A stretch of DNA of 64,000 bases from the NCBI GenBank assembly GCA_025024175.1, contig QCXZ01000001.1:34280942-34344941 (forward strand), given 5' to 3'. Origin of the DNA: Rhyzopertha dominica. Lineage: Eukaryota; Arthropoda; Insecta; Coleoptera; Bostrichidae. Within the stretch, counting starts at the first letter, position 1. Every line of letters starts with the position of its first letter. Below, one piece after another: positions 25,505-64,000 of this stretch. The notes under the pieces were generated by a model, which ran no database searches, had not been told where the DNA came from, and saw nothing but the letters and a program-made list of their open reading frames with translations. The translations under genes and the position numbers were made by a program.

Positions 25505-26319
25505 CTTCCACATCCAATTGTCAAAATGACATTTACATTTTCATTTCTTATACTATGCGATTAGTAATCAAGTTTTGAGCAGTCTTCGAGATATTAGCAA
25601 AAATATATAAAATTTTTAAAATCGTTTTTTCCAAATAGCTGGAAATTTATTAACTTAACAAAAAAATTACAAGAGTGCTTTCTGATCAGAAATTTGATTT
25701 TCTAGATAATACCAAATTTTTTAAAAAATCATACGAGCAGGGTCCAAAATAGATTCTTTGGAAATATTTTGAAAGTGTCAAGATTTTGGATAAATTTTCT
25801 AAGACACTTTTTGTGAGAAATGTTATTTCCTATCTGATGGCATTTTCATTTTTTGAATATATTAAATATATTCTGAGATATTTAGGAAAAACCGTTTTCT
25901 TTAAGTGACGCTTTTTAGCTAATATCTTCTAAACAGTTTGCTGCACCGGAAATTTATGAGAACGAATAATACCCGCAGTTATACTACTAATCACATACTA
26001 AAACGAAAAAAAAAATAAAAATTTGCAAAAAGGGTAGTTACCCCCCAATTTCGCCCCCTTCCCGATACCCTACTTACCCCACAAACAATAGGTCACCTGG
26101 GTAGTTGAGATTTATACGTTTGCCAGATTTCAAGGTCATATATTAAGTCTTGCGAAAGTTATCGTGTCCACAAACAAAACCACAGACACACAGACAAGAA
26201 TTTTTTTTTGCTCAAATTTTGTTTTTTGCGTTTTTGACCATTTTAAAGCGAATGAGCAAATAAAAAATTTTGGAAATTTTTTTCGTGATACTATACTTCC
26301 CATCCGTTGGATGTGGAAG
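25505..26319 (+). mobile_element. MITE copy 2 (CTTCCACATCCAA family), complete
   Basis: 815 bp bounded by inverted ends CTTCCACATCCAA (25505-25517) and TTGGATGTGGAAG (26307-26319), with TA on both sides (25503-25504 and 26320-26321). The TA duplication points to mobilisation by a Tc1/mariner-type transposase. It is non-coding, although a 91-codon antisense ORF occurs by chance. Confidence 0.85.
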
Positions 26320-26321
26320 TA

Positions 26322-28948
26322 GTTATATAGAGAAGTAGGCAAACAAATGTTTAAAGTGTGGTCAGTCAATTTACAATTTGACACACCTAATTGATTCATA
26401 TGACTCCTCAAAAAAATTGTTCAAGGAAGTAACCAGGGTTAAATCTGCCGGTATTGTATGTTCCTTCCGACGGCAGTAAGCACTTGTTCAATAGCTTGAA
26501 TTAAGGAAGACAGTTCCAAAAATAAAATGTCGACTAGTACCAATAAGCAAAACGTTATCATCCATAAATTCCAGTAGAACTAAATGAATTCCAAATGTTA
26601 TTAACTTTTTGTCTATTTAACACCAATCATGTTTTAGAATTGTTAATGTTCAACAAGTGCTTACATAGAACATTGCAATCAAAAGCCAACTATGTAAAAA
26701 TACAACACTGACAGTGACAGTTCTCATTACTCCCTCGAAAGATTTTTAATGCTTATTTGTCTGAGCATTGTACTTCACTTACAGTTCAATGCCTATGGCA
26801 CACGGAAAATGAGACAGTCTAGGCGAGGCCCATGCCGGGGAGATGTTTGAGTTCATAGGTTTTCTCATTAAAACTAGTACAGCCAGTAGCCGCATAGGCG
26901 TAGATGCATTCACATTATTTCACTAGAAGTTATGCTGTCGTTATAACACACCTCAGCTTTCAGACATTTTCCAAAATTCCTGTGCTGCTTGCTAAGTTAT
27001 TCCTGCTCTGCTTGGTTGGCCTGGTAGTAATGTGTTTATTTGTTGGTTCACAATGATGAAGTTAAGGAAAGCTGAATAATTATCGCCGCTGACAAGCAGA
27101 CAGATTGGGGAAAATATAACTTATCTTTTTATCGAATTTCGAATTGAATAAAGCAGAAACATGATAATGTAATAAGGGACAGAATTATTATTTTGTATGT
27201 AGTATATTATAATTCAAGTATTTAAAAAAGTGATGTAGGTAAGCCAGGTTTTGCAATGATAAATATTAACAAAGTTATCTCTAAAATATCCACACACTTG
27301 CTGTGCCTCTTGCTAAAGCATATCATATTCGAGAGGCTTCCCAGGCCCAATTTCTTTACGTAAGGTATTTATAACAAGATCATCAGTGGTTTACTTTTTT
27401 TTGAAAATTTTTAATTTTGAATTCGTGTGCACATTGTATTTATAGATACTGAACAGCTTCAGAGGTTTCTTTGTGATATCTACTGCTTATTGAATAACAA
27501 TTTTGTGATGAGCAAATAAGTTTTATATTTGTTTAAAAATTAAAATTAAGATATAATTATAATAGTCAAAATTCGACATATTTACACTTTTGTATAGACG
27601 TTTGTATAAAAACTAACATATAATCTGAGAAGGTTTTGTTATAACTGCATCTTATCTTCAAATGTGAAAAAAAAGAATAAAATGAAGATTTAAATGTCGA
27701 AAGATGGCATTGTGTATATGATAAACCGCATTCATATATTTGCTCTCTAAATTAAATAATTTTATAGGGTGCTATTGATAAAAAGTTCAAAGTGTGGTAT
27801 TAATTTGATTATATATTTTGTTTCTGTGTAAGAGTCCATTAAATTTCAGAATTTTTAGAAATTTCATCTAGATATAGGTAAGTATTTTTATAAGTCTAAT
27901 GACAGATTATTATTTATAAATTCTCATCTGTGCAAAACCTTAACAATATGAATAGTTATTATATTTATGTGCAAGCAATCTTGAACAACTTTTGCTTTTT
28001 TAACATAGCTCAGAGGGTGGCTCCAGAAAACATCAGAGTTTCGATTACAGTCTCCAGGGTCTTGATTGTGATGTTTTCGGTCAGTATGTCAGTAACTTTC
28101 ACAGTAAGTGAAACTATCCTCATAAATGCTCGAGCAAAAATTTTACCGTTGATATGTGGTGGGGCCATCCACCTGTACTGTAGGGCCATAAAATACTTGG
28201 CACTTTAAATAATCCTTCACGAACACACAGAACAACTCACAGTTGCTCTTACTATGTGTAACTGCATCCAGTTTCTCAGAACAACTTGGTAGACCAATTC
28301 GCATAGGCTCAAACCTTATTACAAAGATTACTTCAAGGCTGACACTGTTTACAGATTACTATATAAGAATTATATTTTTTTGTATCACTTTATTTACATT
28401 GATATTTAAATTTCTCCTTTACTTGAATGCTTTAGCAAAACGTTTCAGTTTATTGTTCTNGTTCAAACTGCAATCTACTAGTGTTCCCAATGCTAATAAT
28501 TAAGAATTCAGTTTAGTTTTTATACAAAAATGTAACGTTGTTAAATTACCATAATAATGTGTCTATTAAATACAAAAATGTTAATAGTGGAAATGTGGCA
28601 TACTTCCCTTAAACAAGTTGCCCGTTCTGCCTATTACTTTAAAATTGGTAGACTATCATTGTATAATATATGTATAACCATTGTCTGAAAAGTGATGTCT
28701 CTGAACCTCGGCTTAAACCAATAATACTTCATAACATTTTAAGAAAAATGACAGATTTTGTCTTCACGGTTTTCATGATGGTTTGTTACTTAAAGGAGAC
28801 TGAATTTGTATGTGAAAATGTACGTAAGTATTTGGAGTATTGAAAAACATCCTGACGCCTGACCACAGCGCCTGACAATTTGCCAGTCATTTAAAAGAAA
28901 CCCATATTTGTGACACTATGTAAGGTGCTATCAGGTTGAACTTGAGCA
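26322..28948. other. Intergenic DNA between mannosidase and mib2
   Basis: No supported gene. 28010-28200 is open in more than one frame and less AT-rich than its surroundings, but matches no family I recognise. Confidence 0.35.
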
Positions 28949-29750
28949 GTGAAGTTAAAATTACTTCACAATTTGTAAATAATTACTATTGCAATTACTT
29001 TGGGTAAATTGTACTTGTAATTACAATTACCACCCTGCGATGTAATCTAAAATGATCAGTTACATCTACTCTTTGGAAAGGATCAAGTAGAAAGTTGGAA
29101 AAAAAAATAATCATATGTTACTCATACCCTCACCTTATATGTTGATTTGACAATAAAACATTACAACTTTTATTACATAAAACAAAACTTACATCTATTC
29201 TAGTCAGAACTGATTATCCCAAATTTAACTAGTAACCAATAATCTAACTTTTGTTACTGTATTATGATTATGTCTTAAAAACAACAGTTTTTCAAATTGT
29301 TGATCTGACCAATTGTTTCGTCGAGGTTGCAAAATTTGACCGCCGGAATTAAACATACGCTCAACGGGAGCGAAAATTTTAAATATTGCGGGATAGTCTT
29401 TTACAGATAGTAATTTTTTACTTTCAGATAAGCTAATAATACCATAGGTATGTGTATCATTTTCGCTGACATCATCCAATATATATTCTAAAGGGGAATC
29501 ACAAGGACTTTGGTTATTATTATATCAGTTGAAGGCAAATGCTGTTCATCTTGAAATTCACTCATGAAGAGTTCGCTAACTGTAAAATAACTACCCTTAT
29601 ATTTGTTGCCAAAAAGTCGTATGATCTTCTGGGTAACTGATTAAAATATAACATAACATGAAAACCTTTTTTAATATTTGTTATAATTGAATCCTGGAGA
29701 TCGGTACAAAATTTCTAATTTTCGCTTTTTGTTCACTATGATTTAATTAA
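28949..29750 (-). mobile_element. Truncated hAT-family transposon
   Basis: 29225-29479 on the minus strand encodes the hAT C-terminal dimerisation signature: YPAIFKIF, then APVERMFNSGGQIL, PRRN and FEKLLFLRHN. The usual linker between KIF and APVER is shortened, so there is a deletion. Further upstream on the minus strand, 29560-29700 shows weaker hAT-like residues with stops. 28949-29090 looks like an hAT terminal region, CAGTGAAGTTAAAATTACTT followed by TAATTACAATTACC repeats. No full transposase remains. Confidence 0.7.
29225..29479 (-). pseudogene. hAT transposase C-terminal fragment
   Basis: 84 codons ending in the hAT dimerisation region. The APVERMFNSGGQIL motif matches the family's usual APVERxFSxGG. 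It lacks the DDE core and is therefore not functional as a transposase. Confidence 0.7.
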
Positions 29751-30162
29751 AAACTAATTGGCAAAGCCTATCCTAGATATAACTAGATTTTTCCTGGACA
29801 GTATATCGTTGACGGTCGTTTTGAAGTGTTTATATATAGATCTATCTTTTTGGGTGTGATATAATTTTTGTTGTTTTATTTATAGTGATGAAGATAATCA
29901 CTTCCCTTGCAAAAGCTGAAGGTTTTCATCCCGCTTTCCAAAACCCCCACTTTGCCAGTTAGCTACATTATTTCATCCATTTTCATAACAAGCTTTCTAC
30001 CAGTTTGCTGCATAACAACAATTTCACTCTCCACTTCCAGGCCAAGCTTTCTACGAGAGAGCAAAGTTTGTTCCCAAGTTTTTTTTTATCACAAGCACAC
30101 TCCACTTCCATGACAAGCATTATGACCATTATCGCACTGTTATCCTTAATCAGCAATTTGTT

Positions 30163-30358
30163 ATTGGTAATATAGGAATCTGTGATCAGGAATATAGAAA
30201 TCTGTAATACAGGAATCTGTGATCGGTAATATAGAAATCTCCAATACAGGAATCTGTAATTGGTAATATGGGAATCTGTAATACAGGAAACTGTAATTGG
30301 TAATATAGGAGACTGTAACGTAGGAATCTGTGATCGGTAATATAAGAATCTGTAATCG
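30163..30358. repeat. 37-bp minisatellite
   Basis: About five tandem copies of a 37-bp unit, AATCTGTAATTGGTAATATA plus GGAATCTGTAATACAGG. Each unit is itself two diverged versions of a GGAATCTGTAAT half. Overlapping ORFs with repeated YYxxxIP-like peptides are a by-product of the array. Confidence 0.8.
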
Positions 30359-30517
30359 CACGCGATTTTACGTTTTTCTTACTTCTTAGTACTCCAGCTG
30401 TTTGTACATCGTCCGCCATCTAGGAAAAATGTTGTGAACTACTTGGGTTCTATCGGGGCATATCCACGATCGTTAGTAGTTCCCTACATTACCGATAAAT
30501 GTTTGCTTGTTGCGTTA

Positions 30518-30900
30518 AGGTTCCAGTGCGAAGTTGGATTGGACACAATTTAGAAAGTTGCTGATATTTCAGAAACGGATGGTGCTGATAAAATTGTAAT
30601 TTTGCTGTTGTGAAGCACTAAATAAAGTAACAGTTTCAACGTTGATGCTTTAAGTGTATTAATAAATGTGACGTAGGCGGCTAAGTTGGGAAAATGCTAG
30701 TTTTTAGAAAACGACTAGTGCTGTTGATATGGCAAAAGGGACAGCATAAAGCACCAACAAAGCACTAACCAACACAGCAATTTTAACGTTGGTGGTTAAC
30801 AACTGCCTGCTAGCGTGAAGTTGGCAGGTAATTTAAACGGACGGTGCTGTTAATATTATATTTCAAGCACTAAGAACTAAAAGACTGTATGTATTTAAAC
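30518..30900. repeat. Diverged direct duplication
   Basis: A block at about 30520-30620 (GCGAAGTTGG ... AACGGATGGTGCTG ... AAGCACTAA) recurs at about 30803-30885 (GCGTGAAGTTGG ... AACGGACGGTGCTG ... AAGCACTAA). The sequence between them also repeats short AAGCACTAA-type words. It is non-coding and its origin is unknown. Confidence 0.5.
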
Positions 30901-31019
30901 TTTAGTGCTTCCGATGTGTTTGTCAAGTAAAAAAGTAGCTTAATTTAGTTCTAGAGTAATATAATCTCTACTTCCTAGATACTTGTCTTAGTTGAATTGA
31001 AAACAGGAGTAAAATAATG

Positions 31020-31101
31020 AATTTTTGCAACATTTCGCTGCGCCCCTGGACAACCGTCACGGCTCCCCAGGAAGCCGAGCCGCACAGTTTGGGAACCACT
31101 G
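31020..31101 (-). mobile_element. hAT-type terminal fragment
   Basis: Read on the minus strand it begins CAGTGGTTCCCAAACTGTGC and continues with a GGCTTCCTGGGGAGCCG palindromic segment, typical of a hAT terminus. It sits exactly at the edge of the 140-bp repeat at 31102, as if inserted into it. The other end was not located. Confidence 0.5.
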
Positions 31102-31245
31102 TATTACTCACTTCCCACACAATATTAAAGCCAATGTAAACCGATGGAATTCGTGGTTGTCATGCTGCGTGTACCTCAATCTTGCGTTATTTCACCACCG
31201 GTGGCGCTACTAGTCAACCTGCAAGCTCCCTATAGAAAAGATAAA
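31102..31245 (-). repeat. 140-bp repeat upstream of mib2 (copy 1)
   Basis: Closely matches the reverse complement of 59833-59971, including ATTCGTGGTTGTCATGCTGC and GTGGCGCTACTA. It ends about 190 bp before the mib2 start codon. In the other copy the same sequence lies directly before the ATG of a THAP-like ORF. Confidence 0.75.
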
Positions 31246-31435
31246 GTATGCGACTGACATTTGAAAAATGACATCTGCCACGCGCTTGTCTTGTCGTTGT
31301 CGGTAATGTAAGTATTTGACATTCATCAAAACAACAAACGAGTGTCATCTCAACATCTCATATATAAGCAACAAAACGAGTGTTTGTTATTGTAAATAGT
31401 GGAAAATGATAGTATAGTAATACAAAATTAACAAA
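31246..31435 (+). promoter_or_regulatory. mib2: Presumed mib2 promoter and 5' UTR
   Basis: 190 bp between the repeat and the start codon, GC-richer at its start (CTGCCACGCGCTTGTC). The transcription start cannot be placed from sequence alone. The short distance makes it likely that the upstream repeat lies within or next to the promoter, unless a non-coding first exon lies further away. Confidence 0.35.
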
Positions 31436-59190
<27,755 letters not shown>

Positions 59191-59428
59191 ATTACTCGTA
59201 AAGTTACTTTTTTTATTGGTTTAGTATTAGTGGACTGTGATGCTATTTATTATATTATTCCATCCATTATGATGCTATTTTAAAAATGTACTTTCCATTT
59301 TATTTTTCTGAAGTGATATATAGGTGTGAAATTTTATTTATATCTGAATGGTGTTTTACATAAATTATTATAGACTGAAATAATTACTGTAGTACTAAGT
59401 TAAACATGTATATAATTTTCGCATATAA

Positions 59429-59434
59429 AATAAA
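59429..59434 (+). terminator. mib2: Polyadenylation signal of mib2
   Basis: AATAAA 239 bp after the mib2 stop codon, giving a short 3' UTR; T-rich sequence follows at 59488. Confidence 0.6.
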
Positions 59435-59832
59435 TGTGAGTATTAAATGTGATAGTGATATTATAACGTAACAGTGGAATTTAGTTTCTGGTTTCTTTTT
59501 TTTTCTCAGGACTCAATAATTCTAATCAGGAATGTGTAGAAATTCTCAAATTATTGAGAAATTTCTGAAAAATCAGATTGTTAATTAGATGTAAAATAAA
59601 ATTACATTTACTAATAAGCATGACAATATATTGTATATTCAGTCTTGATCAAATTAAAATTTCAATTATATACACATTTTTCAGCTACATTAAGATTTCA
59701 GTATATTCCCATAAAACTTTTTTATATTGAAAAGTAGGTACTTTTAGTATGTGTCTTGGCATCCTTCCTGTGGTAAGTACTGAAAATATCTTCATATAAA
59801 CAATTTTTAAAGAGAGCTACATATAGTATCGT
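59435..59832. other. Region downstream of mib2
   Basis: AT-rich; nothing recognised apart from a short inverted repeat (AATTCTCAAATTATTGAGAAATT) near 59550. Confidence 0.35.
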
Positions 59833-59971
59833 TTTTTCTATGGGTAGTGAGCATGTTGAATAGTAGCGCCACTGGTAGTGAAATAATGCAAGGTTGAGGT
59901 ATACGCAGCATGACAACCACGAATTTCATTGGTTTATTTTTGCTTTAATATTGTGAGGGAAGTGTGTAATA
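59833..59971 (+). repeat. 140-bp repeat upstream of the THAP-like ORF (copy 2)
   Basis: Inverted match to 31102-31245. It ends 10 bp before the ATG at 59981 and may supply the promoter or 5' UTR of that ORF. Its GTAATA edge is exactly where the hAT terminus begins in copy 1. Confidence 0.75.
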
Positions 59972-59980
59972 CTTTGAAAA

Positions 59981-60250
59981 ATGCCGAAATCTCAAAGAAT
60001 TTGTTGTGTTGTAGACTGTAATAATACTGAGAACTCGCGTGGCAGCAAAAACATACGCTTTTATCGATTCTTGGAAAGGTTTGGGGAACTGAACGAAAAC
60101 AACATTGTGTTATGTGTTCTGAATTATATAGGTATACCTAGTACAAAACGACTTGAGAAGTTGACCCGCGAGAGATGGTTGCCCAGAAGAATAAATTGTA
60201 GCGTGGGGCGTTCGTCTGTTGGCTACAGTTTAAACAAAAAACATTGTTAA
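59981..60250 (+). pseudogene. THAP-domain-like N-terminal fragment
   Basis: 89 codons beginning MPKSQRICCVVDCNN, then FYRF, the start of a THAP zinc finger (CxxxxC near residue 9, FYxF after about 18 residues). The invariant Trp, the later CxxH pair and the AVPTIF-type box are not visible in this frame. A KRLEKLTRERWL segment is basic and may be the continuation. It is either a truncated, diverged copy or the first exon of a spliced gene. THAP domains occur in host transcription factors and in P-element-type transposases. Confidence 0.45.
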
Positions 60251-61740
60251 TTTCACTTACCATATTTAAGTTCTCCCAGTCTCCGTCCATTTCTTATCAT
60301 CGTTGAAAAATCCTATTTCATACAATGGCTTTACCTTCCTGAAATTTCGTAATAGATTCCAACCCTGCGTCTAATTAATACCCAAGCATATGTAGCATGA
60401 ATAACAGTATGTTCTCAGGATAGTTTAGCGCTCGTTCGGTACTATGCTATAGTTATCACTTGTTAAGTCGTTTTGTACCAGCTTATAGATACCCATTCAT
60501 ATTTGCAGTTGCTTGACTAACAATGAATGCCATAAAATGAAACTGGATGGCTAAATTTGTAATAATTATTAGTAGTCACTATATTGAGTAGCTTGTAAAC
60601 AAGCTGGTTTTTGTTTGTGCTTTGTTTCATGCTACCTATTTATCGAATAATTCGACGATTAAGAAAGGTTTCTTGAAAACGATAAATACTGTGAAACAAA
60701 GTACAAACAAAAACCAGTTTGTTTGCAAGCTATTCAATGTGATAATTTCGACATATTTCACAAACACTGCACCTTAAACTATTCAGTTTATTATTATAAG
60801 TAGTTACTTTAATACCTCCAAAACCATATTTGATTATTACTTAGTTCATTTAGCATAAACACCCATTTTTGCCGTATCACATTACATACGATTTAATTTG
60901 TATTTATACCCCACATTTGTCTGTTCAATCCACCAGAGGTCTCTGAACGCAGGGGCGTGCACACTCCCTATACAGTGCATCCCGAGTTATGTGGGCAACC
61001 TTTCAAAATCTGAAAACTGGTGTAAAAATAACAGTATTTTACAGTATAACTTTTTTTCAATAATGCCCGCCTACTGAGATATTCACTCGTAAAGATGGGG
61101 GAAGAGAAACAGTAGACCGGTTGAAATAATTTCATCATATATTGGCTAATACATGTATGTACGCTTAATAACTGCTCACGTTCGGGTGCATTATTTGCAG
61201 GAATGCGCGCTCTTGTCTCGGGCTGAACAAACTAAGCCCGAAATTCCACTTAGAATCGCATGCCGACACGTGCCATTTCCATCGCATTGGCTACTGTACA
61301 TTGCATTGGTATCGAAATGCTGTGGGCTTACAGGAATCAGCCAGAAGGCAAGTGAATCAGATGGCTTGTGGGTTCCTGCAGTGCAGGCGCTGAATGCAAA
61401 TTTACATAAGATTGTAAATTAAATACCTATGGGTAATAACTAATAATGGGTATATTAGATTATTAGATGTAAATGTAAATAAAGGCAGCGCCCCACAGCA
61501 CTCCCTCACCAGCCACCCCTGAAATTGAACCTTTCCCAGAAAATTGCAATTGAATGTTAAGGCACACTGCTTAACTATAAGCTTAACTAGATCATTAGTT
61601 TTTATCAAATTGGCAATGATAAAAAATAATAAAACCGTTTTAGTTGTCACTGTTACATTGATATTTTGATAATGCATTACATTATATATATGTATGGTTT
61701 ATTGATCAAATTTTACAATTTGTACAAAAGTCTTTCTGCC
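60251..61740. other. Intergenic DNA with a small inverted-repeat element
   Basis: No gene recognised. It holds the inverted-repeat element at 60583-60738. 60971-61000 (ACAGTGCATCCCGAGTTATG) looks like a transposon end, without a partner. Confidence 0.35.
60583..60738. mobile_element. Inverted-repeat MITE
   Basis: 156 bp with arms of about 47 bp (ATTGAGTAGCTTGTAAACAA at the left; its near-complement ends at 60738) around a 60-bp centre. The arms share the CTGGTTTTTGTTTGT core. There is no coding capacity and no obvious target duplication. Confidence 0.7.
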
Positions 61741-61789
61741 CATCTTCCATAACATTACTTCAAAAAAAGGGAAGTAATTTAGCTAAATA

Positions 61790-64000
61790 TTTTATTGTAG
61801 ATGGTGTTTTCTGGGACTTTCCGTTTTCTTCTTAACCTCGGGTTCCAAGTCAATTATTAGGTTTCTAATAAGTTCTGCATTATGGGGATATTACGCAAAT
61901 TTTATGACTAAGGAATGGAATCTATGTAGGATAGGAACTATTTTGGTTTTGTCATAAAGAAGCTGATTTAATGGATTGTGTGGATGATGGATCTTTGTTA
62001 TAGTTCTTAGAGTTCTTCTTTCTGCAACTTCAACTATCTTCAGTGTTGTTGGTCTGCAACCACCATACAAAGCATACCCATATTCTATGATAGGTCTACA
62101 TATAATTTTATATACCTTGGAGGCATTGTAGATATTAATTACTTAGTTCTTAAATATTAAGGGAGCGAAAGTGTTTAGCCCTATTTATCATTTTTTGTTT
62201 CATTTTCTGTAGGTGATATTTGAAGTTTAAGTTGTTGTCTACATGTATTCCTAAATACCTTGCCAATAATGGGGCTATATGATATTGTAGCATAACAATG
62301 TGTGGTTAATAGGGCGTTATACTGTGACCAAATATCACCAGACGTGATTTATCTGGGTTTGCCATTAGTCACCATTTTTTAAACCAGTTTACAGTTTCAT
62401 CGGTTAAGCTTTGTAGTCTGTCTAGGGTTTCTGTCAGTGTTTTTCCATGTGCTATAAGAGTTGTATCGTCCGCATACTGTAGTATATAAGAGGTGGTGTT
62501 TATAGGTTGCATTTGTATCTGGTTGTAATAGATGTCATAACAAAGAAATATTGAATAAAATTGGGGATAATGGGGAGCCTTGTGTTCGTTCATTAAGAAA
62601 TTCTCTGATTATATAGCTATAAAGGTACCTAGGGCAGGCACCCTGTCTTGATACGCTTGTATATTATCCCACAATGCCATATGTTGTCAAAGACTTTCTG
62701 GATGTCCATAAATAATATAGCTGTTTTTTGTCCATACATTTGGTGAGCTTGTGTGTTAGAAGTGAGTGATCACCATGAGTGGATGGATTGTAGAATTCTT
62801 CTGCTTGAAACCGAATTGGTGTGGTGGTATGTAATATGTCCAACAGATTCTTGAAGCCTCTTTTGTATTACATTTTTTCAAAAACTTTTCCTATTACTGA
62901 CAGTAATGTAATCGGGCTGTAGTTTTTGGTGTTTGTGTGATCATTATTAAGATAATTATGCCTTTCTTGCACTCCCTAGGGAAGTACCCCATCCAGAGTC
63001 AGTAATTCATAATTTTAATTATTGTTTGATGGATCTTGTCATTGCCAGTAGCTGCATTTTTGCCAGTCATCGGAGATTCGAAATATTCTTCGTCACTAAT
63101 CTCATACTCATTTTTGTACCTGTCTACATTGAAATACTCCTGTAGACCCTCTTGGACTGCCTTGTCATTGTTGATATCAAAGTTGTCATTTTCTGAATAT
63201 CAAAACACCTGTTCATAATGATCACTAAACAAACGAGCCACAATCTGAGATAATTTCGTTGTTATCTAGGACTTCATATTTTGAATGGCTAATTTTATAT
63301 TTTGAAAACTTCTTTATTTGTTGTCAGTATTCTTTGCTTTGCTTAACATTATTTTCTTCACAGGCTGAAATCCATTTGTGTGTTCTGTAGTCTTTTTCCA
63401 TTAATTGTTTGTTTATTTAGTATATTATACTGTCTTTTAAGGTTTAGACCTGGATTTGCTTTTATTTCTCGATATAATTGTTTTATTTTTATTTTTATGG
63501 GTCTTATTATATAAGGTGGTAGTGTTTGAGAATAGTATTCTATTTTTATTTTTGGGGTATGGTTTTCTACAGCAGCAGCAAATAATTCCAAGAAATAGGA
63601 GATATAGTGAGTAGTAATCTCATCAGTGTCTGTTATCCTTTCATCCATGTATGTGTTTATAGCATCAAATTGTTCTTGTTGTATAAATATTTATATATAC
63701 ATTCAGTAGCCTGAATTTGTACATTGCTTTCTATAGTTATTTCCATAGCCAAGTGATCAGACCCCAAATCAGGAATAAGATCTATTTTTTTATCAAGTTT
63801 CTTATATTTGGAATACAAAGGAAAATATATGGAGTGGTGTCAGGGTTATTTGGCATTAAGAATGTTGGTTCTGTGTGTACTTGTACGAAGTCTGAATTAT
63901 TTATAAATAAATAAAGTTGTTCATTCTTTTGTTGATTAATGTTAAAGTCTCCTATTATTAGTATGTGTTCAAACTGTGCTGCCCTTACAAACAGATTTTC
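61790..64000 (-). mobile_element. Jockey-type non-LTR retrotransposon, decayed, continues past the window
   Basis: Read on the minus strand from the right edge: APE-type endonuclease with IIGDFNIN (about 63950) and a GSDHLAM catalytic block (about 63755), then a long linker (63358-63648 open). The reverse transcriptase follows, with a PITLLSVIGKVFEKM block near 62900 and QYADDTTLI at about 62480. A C-terminal region near 62060-62130 reads RPIIEYGYALYGG. Numerous frameshifts and stops separate the parts. The 3' end lies near 61790. The 5' part, including any ORF1, is outside the window. Confidence 0.85.

Noticed and set aside
28010..28215. Possible exon of an unknown gene (open in two frames)
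   Set aside because: No motif, no convincing splice pair and no family resemblance; the openness may be chance.
30161..30419. Antisense ORFs with repeated ITD.RFLYY peptides
   Set aside because: They are the translation of the 37-bp minisatellite, not genes.

Overview
The window is animal nuclear DNA, almost certainly from an insect: AT-rich, with long repeat-filled introns, GT-AG splice sites and a typical arthropod mix of mobile elements. A few N bases mark unresolved positions. The order cannot be fixed from the sequence; a beetle is plausible but is only a guess.

Two host genes lie head to tail on the + strand. The first (exons 3406-3693, 13698-13790, 16410-16716, 21333-24139) encodes a 1164-residue Golgi class II alpha-mannosidase of family GH38, which trims N-glycans. 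The second (11 coding exons from 31436 to 59190) encodes a 990-residue mind-bomb-type E3 ubiquitin ligase. Its two RINGs and their spacing make it the mib2 ortholog rather than mib1. All splice junctions keep the frame open in both models. No functional link between the two genes is evident.

The rest is mobile DNA of very different ages. 1-2265: a tyrosine-recombinase (Crypton-like) transposon with an intact 407-codon ORF and unexpected 44-bp terminal inverted repeats, abutting a truncated mariner-type MITE. Mannosidase introns: a decayed mariner-like transposase, a decayed non-LTR reverse transcriptase and a long fold-back element. 24140-31435 (intergenic): a second MITE copy, hAT remnants, a minisatellite and a diverged duplication. 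mib2 introns: a third MITE copy, a 5005-bp Ty3/gypsy element with identical LTRs and one open gag-pol frame, a fold-back, a Penelope-like element with a GIY-YIG domain, a complete but dead mariner-like element, a second mariner relic and a non-LTR (CR1/Jockey-like) relic. 59435-64000: a THAP-like ORF whose upstream 140 bp also occurs inverted just 5' of mib2, then a Jockey-type non-LTR element running off the window.

The observations most worth following are the inverted-repeat-bounded tyrosine-recombinase element, the hammerhead-like cores in the Penelope tail and in the 47.6-kb fold-back, the inverted 140-bp repeats on both sides of mib2, and a 48-bp palindrome flanked by 7-bp direct repeats at 7748-7809.
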